Shown in pieces: positions 9,198 through 19,604 of a DNA stretch of 64,000 nucleotides. A model generated the notes under the pieces. That model saw nothing but the letters and a program-made list of their open reading frames with translations, did no database searches and had not been told where the DNA came from. A program made the translations under genes and the position numbers. Source of the DNA: Pseudomonas xantholysinigenes (lineage in GTDB: Bacteria; Pseudomonadota; Gammaproteobacteria; Pseudomonadales; Pseudomonadaceae); NCBI RefSeq assembly GCF_014268885.2, contig NZ_CP077095.1, positions 4,681,001 to 4,745,000 on the forward strand. Direction: 5' to 3'. Position 1 is the first letter of the stretch. Every line of letters begins with the position of its first letter.

Positions 9198-9671
9198 TCA
9201 GTCGAACTGCGCGCGCATCCAGGCCTGGTACTCGGCAACGCCCGGCTCGCCTTCACGCGGGGCCCAGTGGGCATGCTCACCCTCGGCCAAGGGGCGATAG
9301 GGCCCGGCCTTGCCCTCGAACAGCACGCTGTCCTGCTCGAGCACCACCAGGCCATGGTAGGTGCCTGGCGCCAGGTCGGCCCCCAGGCAGTCGCCGCCGG
9401 CCTGCAGCAGGCGCTTGTCGAGCAGCGCACCCTGATCATCGAAGATCAGCAACCCCAGGCAGCCCTTGAGCACGATCAGCACTTCGGCCTTGTCATCGCT
9501 CAGGTGCCGGTGCGGCGGGATGTACGTCGACGGCTGCAGACCAACCGCCAGGCGGTGACAGGGTTCATGCATTTCATGGAAGTTATGGTGGTAACGACCA
9601 CGAGGGCTTTCGCTGGCGTTCTGCGCCAGCCCGGCGAACAACGACTGATCGAGGAACCCGGGCTGGCGCAT
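9198..9671 (-). CDS. WbuC-family cupin-fold metalloprotein
   Basis: 157-aa cupin. The metal-binding half-site is PPHRHLSDDKAEVLIVLKG, with later PGTYHGLVVLE giving the third His. WbuC-like proteins have been linked to surface polysaccharide clusters, but no such genes are here, so the role is open. AAGGG lies nine bases before the ATG at 9671. A GTG six bases upstream overlaps the hpt stop and is the alternative start. Confidence 0.8.
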   Translation of the reverse strand: MRQPGFLDQSLFAGLAQNASESPRGRYHHNFHEMHEPCHRLAVGLQPSTYIPPHRHLSDDKAEVLIVLKGCLGLLIFDDQGALLDKRLLQAGGDCLGADLAPGTYHGLVVLEQDSVLFEGKAGPYRPLAEGEHAHWAPREGEPGVAEYQAWMRAQFD

Positions 9672-9673
9672 GC

Positions 9674-10231
9674 TCACAGGCCCTTGACCGCGAAGATGCC
9701 GTTGGCGTTGCGCCAGTAGCCCTTGTAGTCCATGCCATAGCCGAAGATGTAGCGGTCCACGCAGGACAGGCCGAAGTAGCTGGCCTTCAGGTCCGGGCTG
9801 GCCTTGCGGTCGTGGTCCTTGTCGATCAGCACCGCAGTGTGCACCGCGCGGGCGCCGGCGTGCTTGCAGAACTCGATGATGGCGCTGAGGGTGTGGCCTT
9901 CGTCGAGGATGTCATCGACGATCAGCACATCGCGGTCAATGAACGACACTTCTGGCTTGGCCTTCCAGAACAACTCGCCGCCGCTGGTCTGGTTGCGGTA
10001 GCGGGTGGCGTGGATGTACGAGACTTCCAGCGGGAACTGCAGGTGGGTCAGCAGTTTGCCGGCGAAGATCAGGCCGCCATTCATCACGCAGAACACAACC
10101 GGGTTCTTGTCGTGCAGATCAACGCAGATGCGTTTGCCGACCTCGGCGATGGCCACCTCGACCTCGGCTTCGTTATACAGGCAATCAGCCTCGTGCATCA
10201 CTTGACGGATATGCTCGAGATCGGCGGACAT
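9674..10231 (-). CDS. hpt: Hypoxanthine-guanine phosphoribosyltransferase
   Basis: Purine salvage enzyme that joins hypoxanthine or guanine to PRPP. The PRPP-binding loop is VLIVDDILDEGHTLSAI, and VVFCVMNGGLIFAGKLL is the pyrophosphate-binding stretch. 185 aa is normal. The start is the ATG behind tggagcgcgcc. It is divergent from upp, so the ~165 bases between (10232-10396) hold both promoters. The two salvage genes together cover purines and uracil. Confidence 0.93.
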   Translation of the reverse strand: MSADLEHIRQVMHEADCLYNEAEVEVAIAEVGKRICVDLHDKNPVVFCVMNGGLIFAGKLLTHLQFPLEVSYIHATRYRNQTSGGELFWKAKPEVSFIDRDVLIVDDILDEGHTLSAIIEFCKHAGARAVHTAVLIDKDHDRKASPDLKASYFGLSCVDRYIFGYGMDYKGYWRNANGIFAVKGL

Positions 10232-10396
10232 GGCGCGCTCCAGGGGGTGCATTTTGGAAAAGCGGGCAAAGGTACGCATCCGCTCGTCTCAGATCAAGCC
10301 TTTATGGACTAACGTGCACAATGACTGCACGACAGCAAAGACTGAATAGATTAATCTAGCGCGGTTTTTTTGCCCGCCTCCCGGAGCCCTCCCCCT

Positions 10397-11035
10397 ATGC
10401 CTACTCGTGAGATCCGCCATCCGCTGATCCGCCACAAGCTCGGCCTGATGCGCCGTGCCGATATCAGCACCAAGAATTTTCGCGAACTCGCCCAGGAAGT
10501 CGGTGCACTGCTGACCTATGAAGCCACCCAGGATCTGCCGCTCGAGACCTACGAGATCGACGGCTGGTGCGGCAAGGTGCAAGTCGAGAAAATCGCCGGC
10601 AAGAAGATCACCGTGGTGCCGATCCTGCGCGCCGGTATCGGCATGCTCGACGGCGTGCTCAGCCTGGTGCCTGGCGCCAAGGTCAGCGCCGTCGGTGTCG
10701 CCCGCAACGAGGAAACCCTCGAAGCCCACACCTACCTGGAAAAGCTCGCGCCGGACATCAACCAGCGCCTGGCCCTGATCATCGACCCGATGCTGGCCAC
10801 CGGCGGCTCGATGGTCGCCACCATCGACCTGCTGAAGAAAGCCGGCTGCAAAGAGATCCGCGCCATGGTCCTGGTCGCCGCCCCCGAAGGCATCGCCGTG
10901 GTGGAAAAAGCCCACCCGGACGTGCAGATCTACACCGCCTCGATCGACCAGCGCCTGAACGAGCACGGCTACATCGTGCCGGGCCTGGGTGATGCCGGCG
11001 ACAAGATCTTCGGCACCAAGCAGAAGGACGCCTGA
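10397..11035 (+). CDS. upp: Uracil phosphoribosyltransferase
   Basis: Makes UMP from uracil and PRPP. The PRPP site is [19 protein letters not shown], and the uracil-binding C-terminus [13 protein letters not shown] is intact. 212 aa is the usual length. The start ATG follows cggagccctccccct; an upstream in-frame start lacks a suitable ribosome site. It is two bases from uraA, with which it forms an uptake-plus-capture operon. Confidence 0.96.
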   Translation: MPTREIRHPLIRHKLGLMRRADISTKNFRELAQEVGALLTYEATQDLPLETYEIDGWCGKVQVEKIAGKKITVVPILRAGIGMLDGVLSLVPGAKVSAVGVARNEETLEAHTYLEKLAPDINQRLALIIDPMLATGGSMVATIDLLKKAGCKEIRAMVLVAAPEGIAVVEKAHPDVQIYTASIDQRLNEHGYIVPGLGDAGDKIFGTKQKDA

Positions 11036-11037
11036 CC

Positions 11038-12312
11038 ATGCAGGACGGCTTCAACGACCCGCTCTGGCGCCAGGTCGTTTCGGGCGCGCAGATGCTCTTC
11101 GTGGCATTCGGCGCGCTGGTGCTGATGCCGCTGATCACCGGCCTCGACCCTAACGTGGCCCTGTTCACCGCCGGTATCGGCACCCTGCTGTTCCAGTTGG
11201 TCACGGGCCGTCAGGTCCCGGTATTCCTGGCCTCGAGCTTTGCCTTCATTACCCCGATCATTCTCGCCAAAGGCCAGTTCGGCCTGGCCGAGACCATGGG
11301 CGGCGTGATGGCGGCCGGCTTCGTGTACACCTTCATGGGCCTGATGGTGAAGATCAAGGGCACCGGCTTCATCGACCGCATGCTGCCGCCGGTGGTGATC
11401 GGCCCGGTGATCATCTCCATCGGCCTGGCCATGGCGCCGATCGCCGCCAACATGGCGATGGGCAAGGGCGGCGACGGCGCCGCGCTGATGCCCTACAAGA
11501 CCGCCATGCTGATCTCCATGCCAGCGTTGCTGACCACCTTGATCGTCGCCGTGTTCGGCAAGGGCATCTTCCGCCTGGTACCGATCATCGCCGGCGTGCT
11601 GGTGGGCTTTGCCCTGTCGTTCGCCTTCGGCGTGGTCGACACCGCCAAGATCGCCGCCGCGCCCTGGCTCGAGCTGCCCAACTTCACCGCGCCGGCATTC
11701 AACTGGCAAGCCATCCTGTTCATCGTCCCGGTCGCCCTGGCGCCGGCGATCGAGCATATCGGCGGGGTGATCGCGGTCGGCAGCGTAACCGGTCGTGACT
11801 ACCTGAAGAAGCCCGGCCTGCACCGCACCCTGCTGGGCGACGGCCTGGCGACCACCGCCGCCGGCCTGTTCGGCGGCCCGCCCAACACCACCTACGCCGA
11901 AGTGACCGGCGCGGTGATGCTGACCAAGAACTACAACCCGAAGATCATGACCTGGGCGGCGATCTTCGCCATCACCCTGGCCTTCATCGGCAAGTTCGGC
12001 GCCCTGCTGCAAAGCATTCCGGTACCGGTGATGGGTGGCATCCTGTGCCTGCTGTTCGGTTCGATCGCGGCGGTGGGCATGAACACCATGATCCGCCATA
12101 AGATCGACCTGGCCGAAGCGCGCAACCTGGTGATCGTCTCGGTGACCCTGGTATTCGGTATCGGTGGCGTGCTGATCGGCAGCGGTGACGGCCCGGACGA
12201 CTGGGGCCTGAAAGGCATCGCGCTGTGCGCGGTGGTGGCCATCGCCCTGAACCTGATCCTGCCGGGCAATGACGGCTGGAAGAACAAGAAGCTGGATGAT
12301 CAGCTGCCTTGA
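11038..12312 (+). CDS. uraA: Uracil permease (NCS2 family)
   Basis: 424-aa membrane carrier of the nucleobase:cation symporter-2 family with about 14 hydrophobic segments. The family signature is [20 protein letters not shown], with the conserved Glu in the substrate site, followed by [19 protein letters not shown]. It directly follows upp, which traps the imported uracil as UMP. A GC hairpin without a clear T run follows at 12331-12347. Confidence 0.94.
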   Translation: MQDGFNDPLWRQVVSGAQMLFVAFGALVLMPLITGLDPNVALFTAGIGTLLFQLVTGRQVPVFLASSFAFITPIILAKGQFGLAETMGGVMAAGFVYTFMGLMVKIKGTGFIDRMLPPVVIGPVIISIGLAMAPIAANMAMGKGGDGAALMPYKTAMLISMPALLTTLIVAVFGKGIFRLVPIIAGVLVGFALSFAFGVVDTAKIAAAPWLELPNFTAPAFNWQAILFIVPVALAPAIEHIGGVIAVGSVTGRDYLKKPGLHRTLLGDGLATTAAGLFGGPPNTTYAEVTGAVMLTKNYNPKIMTWAAIFAITLAFIGKFGALLQSIPVPVMGGILCLLFGSIAAVGMNTMIRHKIDLAEARNLVIVSVTLVFGIGGVLIGSGDGPDDWGLKGIALCAVVAIALNLILPGNDGWKNKKLDDQLP

Positions 12313-12328
12313 GTCTTTCTTGAAATCC

Positions 12329-12350
12329 TGGGGCCGCCTTGCGGCCCCTA
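12329..12350 (+). terminator. Hairpin after uraA (weak terminator)
   Basis: The arms gggccgc and gcggccc, with loop ctt, lie between the convergent uraA and hemH ends. There is no T run, so intrinsic termination would be poor. Confidence 0.5.
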
Positions 12351-12372
12351 GATTCAAAGCCAGGCGAGTTTC

Positions 12373-13386
12373 TCAAGCCTTCTCGCACATCCCCGCCAAC
12401 ACCTTCACCCACTCCGGGTGATCATTCAGGCACGGCACCAGCACCAGCTCCTTGCCGCCAGCCTCGATGAACTGCTCGCTGCCGCGCATGCCGATCTCCT
12501 CGAGGGTTTCGATGCAGTCGGCAACAAATGCCGGGCACATCACCAGCAGCTTCTTTACGCCCGCCTTGCCCAGCTCGTCGAGCCGCGTTTCGGTATAGGG
12601 TTCGATCCACTTGGCCCGCCCCAGGCGCGACTGGAACGACACCGACCACTTGCCATCCGCAATACCCATCTTCTGTGCGAAGGCCTTGGCCGTGGCCAGG
12701 CACTGGCCGCGATAGCACACCGCGCGCATCTCGGCGCTGGCACCGGCGCAGCAATCGGCGGCCTGGAAATCGTGGTTGCCGGTAGGGTCGAGCTTCTTCA
12801 GATGGCGCTCGGGCAAGCCGTGGAAGCTCAGCAGCAGGTGGTCGTAGTCCTGCTCCAGGTAAGGCCGGGCACTGGCGGCCAACGCCTCGATGTAGTCGGG
12901 GTGCTCGTAGAACGGCTGAAGAATGCGTGTTTGCAGCGCCAGCTTGCGCTCGGCGATGGTCTGCCTGGCCAGTTCGACCACCGTGGTCACGGTACTGTCG
13001 GCGAATTGTGGATAAAGCGGCGCCAGGGTCACCTTGCGCACACCCTGGGCGGCCAGGCGCTCAAGCACCTCCGGCAGCGCCGGTTCACCGTAGCGCATGG
13101 CGATTTCCACCGGGCCATGGGGCCAATGGGCGGTCATCGCCTGTTGCAGGCGTCGGGTCAGCACCACCAGCGGCGACCCCTCGTCCCACCAGATCGAGGC
13201 GTAGGCGTGGGCCGACTGCTCCGGGCGCTTGATCAGGATCAGCGACACCAGCAGCCGCCGCACCGGCCAGGGCAGGTCGATCACGTACGGGTCCATGAGG
13301 AACTGGTTGAGATAACGGCGCACGTCAGCCACCTTCGTTGAGGCCGGCGAACCCAGGTTGACCAGCAGCAGGGCGTGATCGGTCAT
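12373..13386 (-). CDS. hemH: Ferrochelatase
   Basis: Inserts ferrous iron into protoporphyrin IX, the last step of protohaem synthesis. The N-terminus is [12 protein letters not shown], the signature with catalytic His is [20 protein letters not shown], and [18 protein letters not shown] follows near the C-terminus. 337 aa is normal. The start is the ATG at 13386, close behind the epimerase gene (stop at 13400), so the two are probably co-transcribed from upstream of 14305. Confidence 0.95.
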   Translation of the reverse strand: MTDHALLLVNLGSPASTKVADVRRYLNQFLMDPYVIDLPWPVRRLLVSLILIKRPEQSAHAYASIWWDEGSPLVVLTRRLQQAMTAHWPHGPVEIAMRYGEPALPEVLERLAAQGVRKVTLAPLYPQFADSTVTTVVELARQTIAERKLALQTRILQPFYEHPDYIEALAASARPYLEQDYDHLLLSFHGLPERHLKKLDPTGNHDFQAADCCAGASAEMRAVCYRGQCLATAKAFAQKMGIADGKWSVSFQSRLGRAKWIEPYTETRLDELGKAGVKKLLVMCPAFVADCIETLEEIGMRGSEQFIEAGGKELVLVPCLNDHPEWVKVLAGMCEKA

Positions 13387-13399
13387 GCAGCGTCCTATG

Positions 13400-14305
13400 T
13401 CAGAGGCGGCTGGACAAGTCGTCCAGGGCCGATTGCAGATCGTTGAAGCGGAACGTGAAACCCGCCGCCAGCAAGCGTACCGGGCGAGCGCGCTGGCCGC
13501 CGAGCAGCAGCGTCGACAGCTCGCCGAGCCCGGCCCTGAGCAACAACGCCGGCATCGGCATGAACGCCGGGCGGCGCAGGGCGCGGCCCAGGCACTTGGC
13601 GAACGCGCGGTTGCGCACCGGCTCTGGCGCGCAGGCATTATAGGGACCGCTGGCGTCCTTGTGCTGCACAAGAAAATCAATCAGGGCGATCTGGTCCTCT
13701 ATATGGATCCAGGGCATCCACTGCCGGCCATCGCCCAACGGCCCGCCCAGCCCCAGTTTGTAAGGCAGGCGCAGGCGCGACAAAAAGCCGCCATCGGCGG
13801 CCAGCACCAGCCCGGTGCGTACCAGCACCACACGCATGCCCAAGGCCTGAGCGCGCTGCGCGGTTTCTTCCCAGGCGATGCACAGCTGGCTGGCGAAATC
13901 CTCCTTCACCGGCGCAGAAGCCTCGGTGAGTTCGCGCTCGCCGCCATCGCCATACCAACCCACCGCGGAGCCCGACACCAGCACCTGCGGTCGCTGTTCG
14001 CGGCGCTCCAGCCAGGCCAGCAGTTGCTCGGTCAGGGTCACCCGACTGGCCCACAAAAGGGTGCGCCGCGCTGCGGTCCAGGGCCGGTCGGCAATCGGCG
14101 CGCCGGCCAAATTGACCACCGCGTCCACCGCGTCATCGGCGTCAATGTCGTCCAACCGGACAACGCCGCGCACACCGGCGCCACAGATTTTCGCCACCTC
14201 GTCGGGGCGGCGGCTCCACACGGTCAGCCGATGCCCCTGCCCTCGCCACAGCTGGCAGAGGTGTTGGCCGATCAGGCCGGTACCGCCGGTCAGCAATATA
14301 TGCAT
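13400..14305 (-). CDS. TIGR01777-family NAD-dependent epimerase (YfcH/SulA-like)
   Basis: 301-aa extended short-chain dehydrogenase fold. The Rossmann motif [17 protein letters not shown] is at the very N-terminus, [13 protein letters not shown] follows, and the C-terminal DUF1731 region [26 protein letters not shown] ends it. Substrate unknown. Some databases label homologues SulA, which is misleading. Divergent from the FAD oxidoreductase; the shared 188-base upstream region contains a LitR-type operator, so light control in both directions is possible. Confidence 0.88.
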   Translation of the reverse strand: MHILLTGGTGLIGQHLCQLWRGQGHRLTVWSRRPDEVAKICGAGVRGVVRLDDIDADDAVDAVVNLAGAPIADRPWTAARRTLLWASRVTLTEQLLAWLERREQRPQVLVSGSAVGWYGDGGERELTEASAPVKEDFASQLCIAWEETAQRAQALGMRVVLVRTGLVLAADGGFLSRLRLPYKLGLGGPLGDGRQWMPWIHIEDQIALIDFLVQHKDASGPYNACAPEPVRNRAFAKCLGRALRRPAFMPMPALLLRAGLGELSTLLLGGQRARPVRLLAAGFTFRFNDLQSALDDLSSRL

Positions 14306-14388
14306 GGCTGTGTCCTCACACTTCGCGGCCGTGGTCTATTTTTAAGATCAAGGCACTTTTTTGACCGAACGCTCTCGGATAAACATAG

Positions 14389-15480
<1,092 letters not shown>

Positions 15481-15494
15481 CGCGCCAGCAGACT

Positions 15495-15518
15495 TATACA
15501 AAAAAGTTGCTTTGTATA
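15495..15518. promoter_or_regulatory. LitR/PplR-type operator 2
   Basis: TATACA, twelve bases, TGTATA: a match to the T(G/A)TACA-N12-TGTA(C/T)A consensus. It starts 14 bases after the upstream stop codon and 93 bases before the DUF523/DUF1722 gene. Confidence 0.82.
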
Positions 15519-15544
15519 AGTTTGCACTTGTGCTGGAATTGACT

Positions 15545-15568
15545 TGTACAACTAGCACCCTCTGTACA
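15545..15568. promoter_or_regulatory. LitR/PplR-type operator 3
   Basis: TGTACA, twelve bases, TGTACA: a perfect match to the consensus. It is spaced exactly 50 bases (about five helical turns) from operator 2, so both would face the same side of the DNA. It ends 19 bases before the ATG at 15588, overlapping where a promoter or leader must lie. Confidence 0.85.
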
Positions 15569-15587
15569 AGTCACTCCGGAGACAGCG

Positions 15588-16556
15588 ATGAACGCGCCCC
15601 CGCTCGCCCACAAGCCACGCCTGGCCATCAGCGCCTGCCTGACCGGCCAACCGGTGCGCTACAACGCCGGCCACAAAGCCTCGTCCCTGTGCCTCGAACT
15701 GCTTGGAGAACATTTCCAGTGGCTGGCACTGTGCCCTGAAATGGCGATAGGGCTTGGCACCCCGCGCGAACCCATCCGCCTGGTCGGCGACCCCGAGCAC
15801 CCCGCCGTGGTCGGCACGCGCACGGGCGGCACCGATCTGGCCGGGCCGTTGCGCGCCTATGCCGAGCAGATGGCCGAAGAGGCTGACGACATCTGCGGCT
15901 ATATCTTCATGCAGAAGTCGCCGTCCTGCGGGCTGGAACGGGTCAAGGTCTACCAGGACGACGGTCGCCCGGCGCACCAGGGCGGTCGCGGCGCCTACGC
16001 CGCAGCGTTCTGCGCGCGCCGTCCGGACCTGCCGATCGAGGAAGAGGGACGCCTGCACGATCCGGTATTGCGGGAGAACTTCATCGCCCGCGTCTATGCC
16101 TACGCCGACTGGCAACAGCTGCTGCGCCAAGGCCTGACCCGCGGCGCGCTGATCCGCTTTCACTCGCGCTACAAGTACCTGCTGATGGCCCACAACCCTG
16201 AGGCCTACCGCCGCCTGGGCCGACTGCTCGGCAGCTTGCGCCGCGACGACGACCCCGCGCTGGTCGGCCCGCGCTACTTCACCCAGTTGATGCAGGCCTT
16301 GCGCCGCTGCGCCAGCCGCGGCACCCATGGCAATGTGCTGCAGCACCTGAGCGGCTACCTGCGCAACGGTCTCGACCAGGCCGACAAAGCCGAACTGCGA
16401 CAGATCATCGATCAGTACCAGCACGGCGTAGTGCCCCTGGTCGTACCGCTGACGCTGTTGCGCCACCATCTGCGCAACCATCCCGACCCCTACCTGCTGC
16501 AACAGGCCTACCTGCACCCTCACCCACCGGAGCTGGGACTGCGCAATGCCATCTGA
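15588..16556 (+). CDS. DUF523-DUF1722 fusion protein (YbgA-like)
   Basis: 322-aa two-domain protein. The DUF523 half has RLAISACLTGQPVRYNAGH near the N-terminus and GYIFMQKSPSCGLERVKVY, with cysteines that could bind metal or a cluster. The DUF1722 half (from about residue 190) includes KYLLMAHNPEAYRRLGRLL. Biochemical role unknown. E. coli ybgA lies next to phr, and here the gene also precedes photolyase, so an association with light or DNA repair recurs. It is the first gene after the double operator and overlaps the regulator gene by 11 bases. Confidence 0.9.
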   Translation: MNAPPLAHKPRLAISACLTGQPVRYNAGHKASSLCLELLGEHFQWLALCPEMAIGLGTPREPIRLVGDPEHPAVVGTRTGGTDLAGPLRAYAEQMAEEADDICGYIFMQKSPSCGLERVKVYQDDGRPAHQGGRGAYAAAFCARRPDLPIEEEGRLHDPVLRENFIARVYAYADWQQLLRQGLTRGALIRFHSRYKYLLMAHNPEAYRRLGRLLGSLRRDDDPALVGPRYFTQLMQALRRCASRGTHGNVLQHLSGYLRNGLDQADKAELRQIIDQYQHGVVPLVVPLTLLRHHLRNHPDPYLLQQAYLHPHPPELGLRNAI

Positions 16557-17415
16557 CGAACTACTGCCCATCGGCGAGGTCGCCCGCCTGACCGGGGTCA
16601 ACCCCGTCACCCTGCGCGCCTGGGAACGTCGCTATGGTCTGATCAAACCCCAGCGCACGGCCAAGGGGCATCGGCTTTATCCACAGGACCAGGTGCAGCG
16701 CGTGCAGGACGTGCTGCGCTGGCTGGAACGCGGCGCGGCAGTGAGCCAGGTGCGCGAGCTGCTGGAACATGCCACAGATGCGCTGACGCCAATCCAAGGC
16801 GAGTGGGGCGAACGCATCGAACAATTGATCGATGCCATCGCCCGCCTGGCCCAGCGCCCGCTGGACCAGTTGCTGAACCAGGCGATGGCCCTGTATCCGG
16901 CGGTTACCGTCTGCGAGCGCCTGCTCCTGCCCCTGCTCGATGCCCTCGACCTGCGCTGGCGCACGCATTTCGACGCACGCCTGGAGCAAGTGTTCTTCCA
17001 CACCTGGCTGCGCAGCAAGCTAGGCGCCCGGGTGTACCACGACCATCACTCGCTGGCCGGCCCCTGTGTCCTGCTCGCGCGCACCGACGATGCGCCTTTC
17101 GACGCCGACTTCTGGCTCAGCGCCTGGCTGCTCAGCAGCAGTGGCCAGCCCCTGGAGCTCCTCGAATGGGCCGTGGAGCCTCGCCAGTTGCAGCATGCCA
17201 TCAACCAGTTGCAACCCAGGGCACTGGTGCTGCACCTGGGGCGCCACCCAGACCTGCCCGGACTCGCACGCGCCCTGCATACCGTCGAGATACCGAAACT
17301 CCTGGGTGGCGCCACGGTCCGGCTACATGAGGCAGCGCTGAAAGACCTGGCACTGCCCGGCCTGGAGCTGTTCGACACGCCAGCGGCCGCACTGCGCGCG
17401 CTCCAGCACTCATGA
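16546..17415 (+). CDS. MerR-family light regulator, LitR/CarH-like (PplR1-type)
   Basis: 289-aa regulator. The MerR helix-turn-helix spans residues 7-75 (IGEVARLTGVNPVTLRAWERRYGLI). It is followed by a helical bundle (about 85-160) and a Rossmann-like C-terminal domain, the layout of CarH. The adenosylcobalamin ligands of CarH are not seen: the WxxxxxxxxxEH motif appears as W138...E147-Q148, and the cobalt-binding His region is APFDADFWL. This fits class II LitR proteins of pseudomonads, which depend on a LOV protein rather than B12. It is co-transcribed with, and probably represses, this operon. Confidence 0.87.
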   Translation: MPSDELLPIGEVARLTGVNPVTLRAWERRYGLIKPQRTAKGHRLYPQDQVQRVQDVLRWLERGAAVSQVRELLEHATDALTPIQGEWGERIEQLIDAIARLAQRPLDQLLNQAMALYPAVTVCERLLLPLLDALDLRWRTHFDARLEQVFFHTWLRSKLGARVYHDHHSLAGPCVLLARTDDAPFDADFWLSAWLLSSSGQPLELLEWAVEPRQLQHAINQLQPRALVLHLGRHPDLPGLARALHTVEIPKLLGGATVRLHEAALKDLALPGLELFDTPAAALRALQHS

Positions 17416-17437
17416 TCTTTCACAGGGCATAAACAGC

Positions 17438-18880
17438 ATGCAACTGATCTGGCTGCGCAGCGACTTGCGCATCGACGACAACACCGCCTTGGCCGCCGCC
17501 TGCCAACGCGGCCCGACCCTGGCGCTGTGGATTGCCAGCCCCGGCCAGTGGCTGGCGCATGACGATGCGGCGTGCAAGGTCGACTTCTGGCTGCGCAACC
17601 TGCGCCAACTGCGCCAGGCACTGGAGGCGCTGAACATTCCCTTGCTGATCCGTACCACCGATACCTGGGCCTCAGTGCCCCAGTGTGTGCTCGAGGTCTG
17701 CCAGCAACACCGCGTGCAAGCGGTGCACTGGAACGACGAGTACGGCATCAACGAAACCCGACGCGACCAGGCCACCCGCCAGTGCCTGCGGCAAGCCGGC
17801 ATCGAAACCACCAGCCATCTCGACCAGTTGCTGTTCAAGCCGGGCAGCATCCTGACTCGCGGTGGACATTACTTCCAGGTGTTCAGCCAATTCAAACGCG
17901 TCTGCCTGGAGCACCTGCACCGAGACCTGCCCGCCCTGGTACCGCCAGTAAGCCGCCAGGCGCCTGTCGCGGTCCCCAGCGACCCGATCCCTTCGCATAT
18001 CGACGGCTTCGATGCCCCTGCCGAGGCGTTGCGCCAACACTGGCCCGCAGGTGAGGAACAGGCCCGTTACCGCCTGAAAAGCTTCGTCGATGAACATATC
18101 GAGGACTATCAGCAGCAGCGTGATCTCCCGGCCAGGCCCGGCACCAGCCAGCTCTCGCCGTACCTGGCCGCTGGCGTGCTTTCGCCCCGCCAATGCCTGC
18201 ACGCGGCGCTGGCCGGTAACCGTGGCGAATTCGATAGCGGCAATATCGGCGTGCAGACCTGGATCAACGAACTGCTCTGGCGTGAGTTCTACAAGCACGT
18301 GCTGGTGGGTTACCCGCGTGTCTCGCGGCATCGCGCGTTCCGCCCGCACACCGAGGCCCTGCCCTGGCGCCACGCACCCGACGACCTGGAGGCCTGGAAA
18401 CAAGGCCGCACCGGCTTCCCGATCATCGATGCGGCGATGCGCCAATTGCTGGAAACCGGCTGGATGCACAACCGCCTGCGCATGATCGTCGCCATGTTCC
18501 TCAGCAAGAACCTGTTGATCGATTGGCGTCACGGCGAGCGTCACTTCATGCGCCACCTGATCGACGGCGACCTGGCCGCCAACAACGGCGGCTGGCAGTG
18601 GAGCGCCTCGACCGGCACCGACGCAGTGCCCTATTTCAGGATCTTCAACCCGATCACCCAGTCACAGCGCTTCGATCCGCACGGGCGGTTCATCCGTCAT
18701 TGGCTACCCGAGCTAAGCGACAAAGACGATAAATCGATTCATTACCCAGTGAAATCTTCCGATCTATTTGCTACTAATTATTACTCGAGTCCGATAGTCG
18801 ATCTCGACAGCAGTCGCCAGCGCGCCTTGGCAGCCTTCAAGGATTTGCCCAGCTGGCAGGATCAGGGGGCCTTGCCTTGA
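17438..18880 (+). CDS. phrB: Deoxyribodipyrimidine photolyase
   Basis: Blue-light FAD enzyme that splits cyclobutane pyrimidine dimers. The N-terminal antenna domain starts MQLIWLRSDLRIDDNTAL. The C-terminal FAD domain has TSQLSPYLAAGVLSPRQCL, WINELLWREFYKHV and TGFPIIDAAMRQLLETGWMH, then NNGGWQWSASTGTDAVPYFR, with the tryptophans of the electron-transfer chain. 480 aa is normal for class I. It is 22 bases after the regulator gene and overlaps the SDR gene start. Confidence 0.96.
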   Translation: MQLIWLRSDLRIDDNTALAAACQRGPTLALWIASPGQWLAHDDAACKVDFWLRNLRQLRQALEALNIPLLIRTTDTWASVPQCVLEVCQQHRVQAVHWNDEYGINETRRDQATRQCLRQAGIETTSHLDQLLFKPGSILTRGGHYFQVFSQFKRVCLEHLHRDLPALVPPVSRQAPVAVPSDPIPSHIDGFDAPAEALRQHWPAGEEQARYRLKSFVDEHIEDYQQQRDLPARPGTSQLSPYLAAGVLSPRQCLHAALAGNRGEFDSGNIGVQTWINELLWREFYKHVLVGYPRVSRHRAFRPHTEALPWRHAPDDLEAWKQGRTGFPIIDAAMRQLLETGWMHNRLRMIVAMFLSKNLLIDWRHGERHFMRHLIDGDLAANNGGWQWSASTGTDAVPYFRIFNPITQSQRFDPHGRFIRHWLPELSDKDDKSIHYPVKSSDLFATNYYSSPIVDLDSSRQRALAAFKDLPSWQDQGALP

Positions 18881-19563
18881 ATATGAAACGCAGTTTCTGG
18901 GTTACAGGCGCCAGCCAAGGACTAGGGCTGGCCATGGTGGAACAGTTGCTCGATCAGGGGCATCGGGTGGCCGCCAGTGGCAGGGATAGCCAGGAACTCG
19001 ATGCCTTGGGTAAAACCCATGCAGGTACCCTGCTACGCCTGCCGGGCCTGCTGACCGAGGAGCCCGATGCCATCAGGCGACGGTTGCTGGACAAGTGGGG
19101 CGCGCTCGATGGCTTGATCATCAATGCGGGTGCCTGCGACTATTTGCCGGACAACGTTACGCCGGGCAACCTGTTCGAGATGATCGTCCACAGCAACATG
19201 GATGCCACCGAGCATGCATTGCTCAGTGCCCTGCCCGCCCTGGTCAACGGCAGTCAACCGCAGATCATGGCCATATTCAGCCGTTACTCGGCCCTGCAGC
19301 TGTATGCGCCTACTCAGCCTGCCAACGACGCCAACAGCCTTCCACATTGGGTACGAAGCCAACGCGACATCTTGAAAAGACAGGGTATCGACCTGACGGT
19401 GGTGGCGCCGCCGTCGCCACAGGACCCCGTCATGCCTGAAGCCTGGACCGCTCAGGCCGCCGCCATGGTACTGATTGCCGAGCTGGATCAGCGCCAGCCC
19501 GAATTGTCCCTGGAGGCCTTGGGCATGAACAGCTTGTGGCCTTTGCCGGAGGCCCTGCGCTGA
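18877..19563 (+). CDS. Short-chain dehydrogenase-like protein with altered active site
   Basis: 228-aa Rossmann protein. The nucleotide motif is VTGASQGLG and the structural motif INAG is present, as is the Ser in IMAIFSRYS. The catalytic YxxxK pair is not found: where it should be, the sequence reads HWVRSQ, so Trp and Gln replace Tyr and Lys. It may bind NAD(P) without being a normal dehydrogenase. The start is TTG overlapping the phrB stop, or an ATG two codons later; neither has a strong ribosome site, so coupling to phrB is likely. Last gene of the light operon. Confidence 0.8.
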   Translation: MNMKRSFWVTGASQGLGLAMVEQLLDQGHRVAASGRDSQELDALGKTHAGTLLRLPGLLTEEPDAIRRRLLDKWGALDGLIINAGACDYLPDNVTPGNLFEMIVHSNMDATEHALLSALPALVNGSQPQIMAIFSRYSALQLYAPTQPANDANSLPHWVRSQRDILKRQGIDLTVVAPPSPQDPVMPEAWTAQAAAMVLIAELDQRQPELSLEALGMNSLWPLPEALR

Positions 19564-19571
19564 CTACGTAG

Positions 19572-19601
19572 CCGCCCATACGCCTCGGCAAGGCCGCTCC
19601 T
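19572..19601. repeat. REP left half, split by the IS110 element
   Basis: acgcctcggcaaggccgctcct is the second-type REP up to the core CT (19600-19601). It continues after the element as acagg at 20827. Removing the element restores a facing REP pair. Confidence 0.85.
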
Positions 19602-19604
19602 TGT

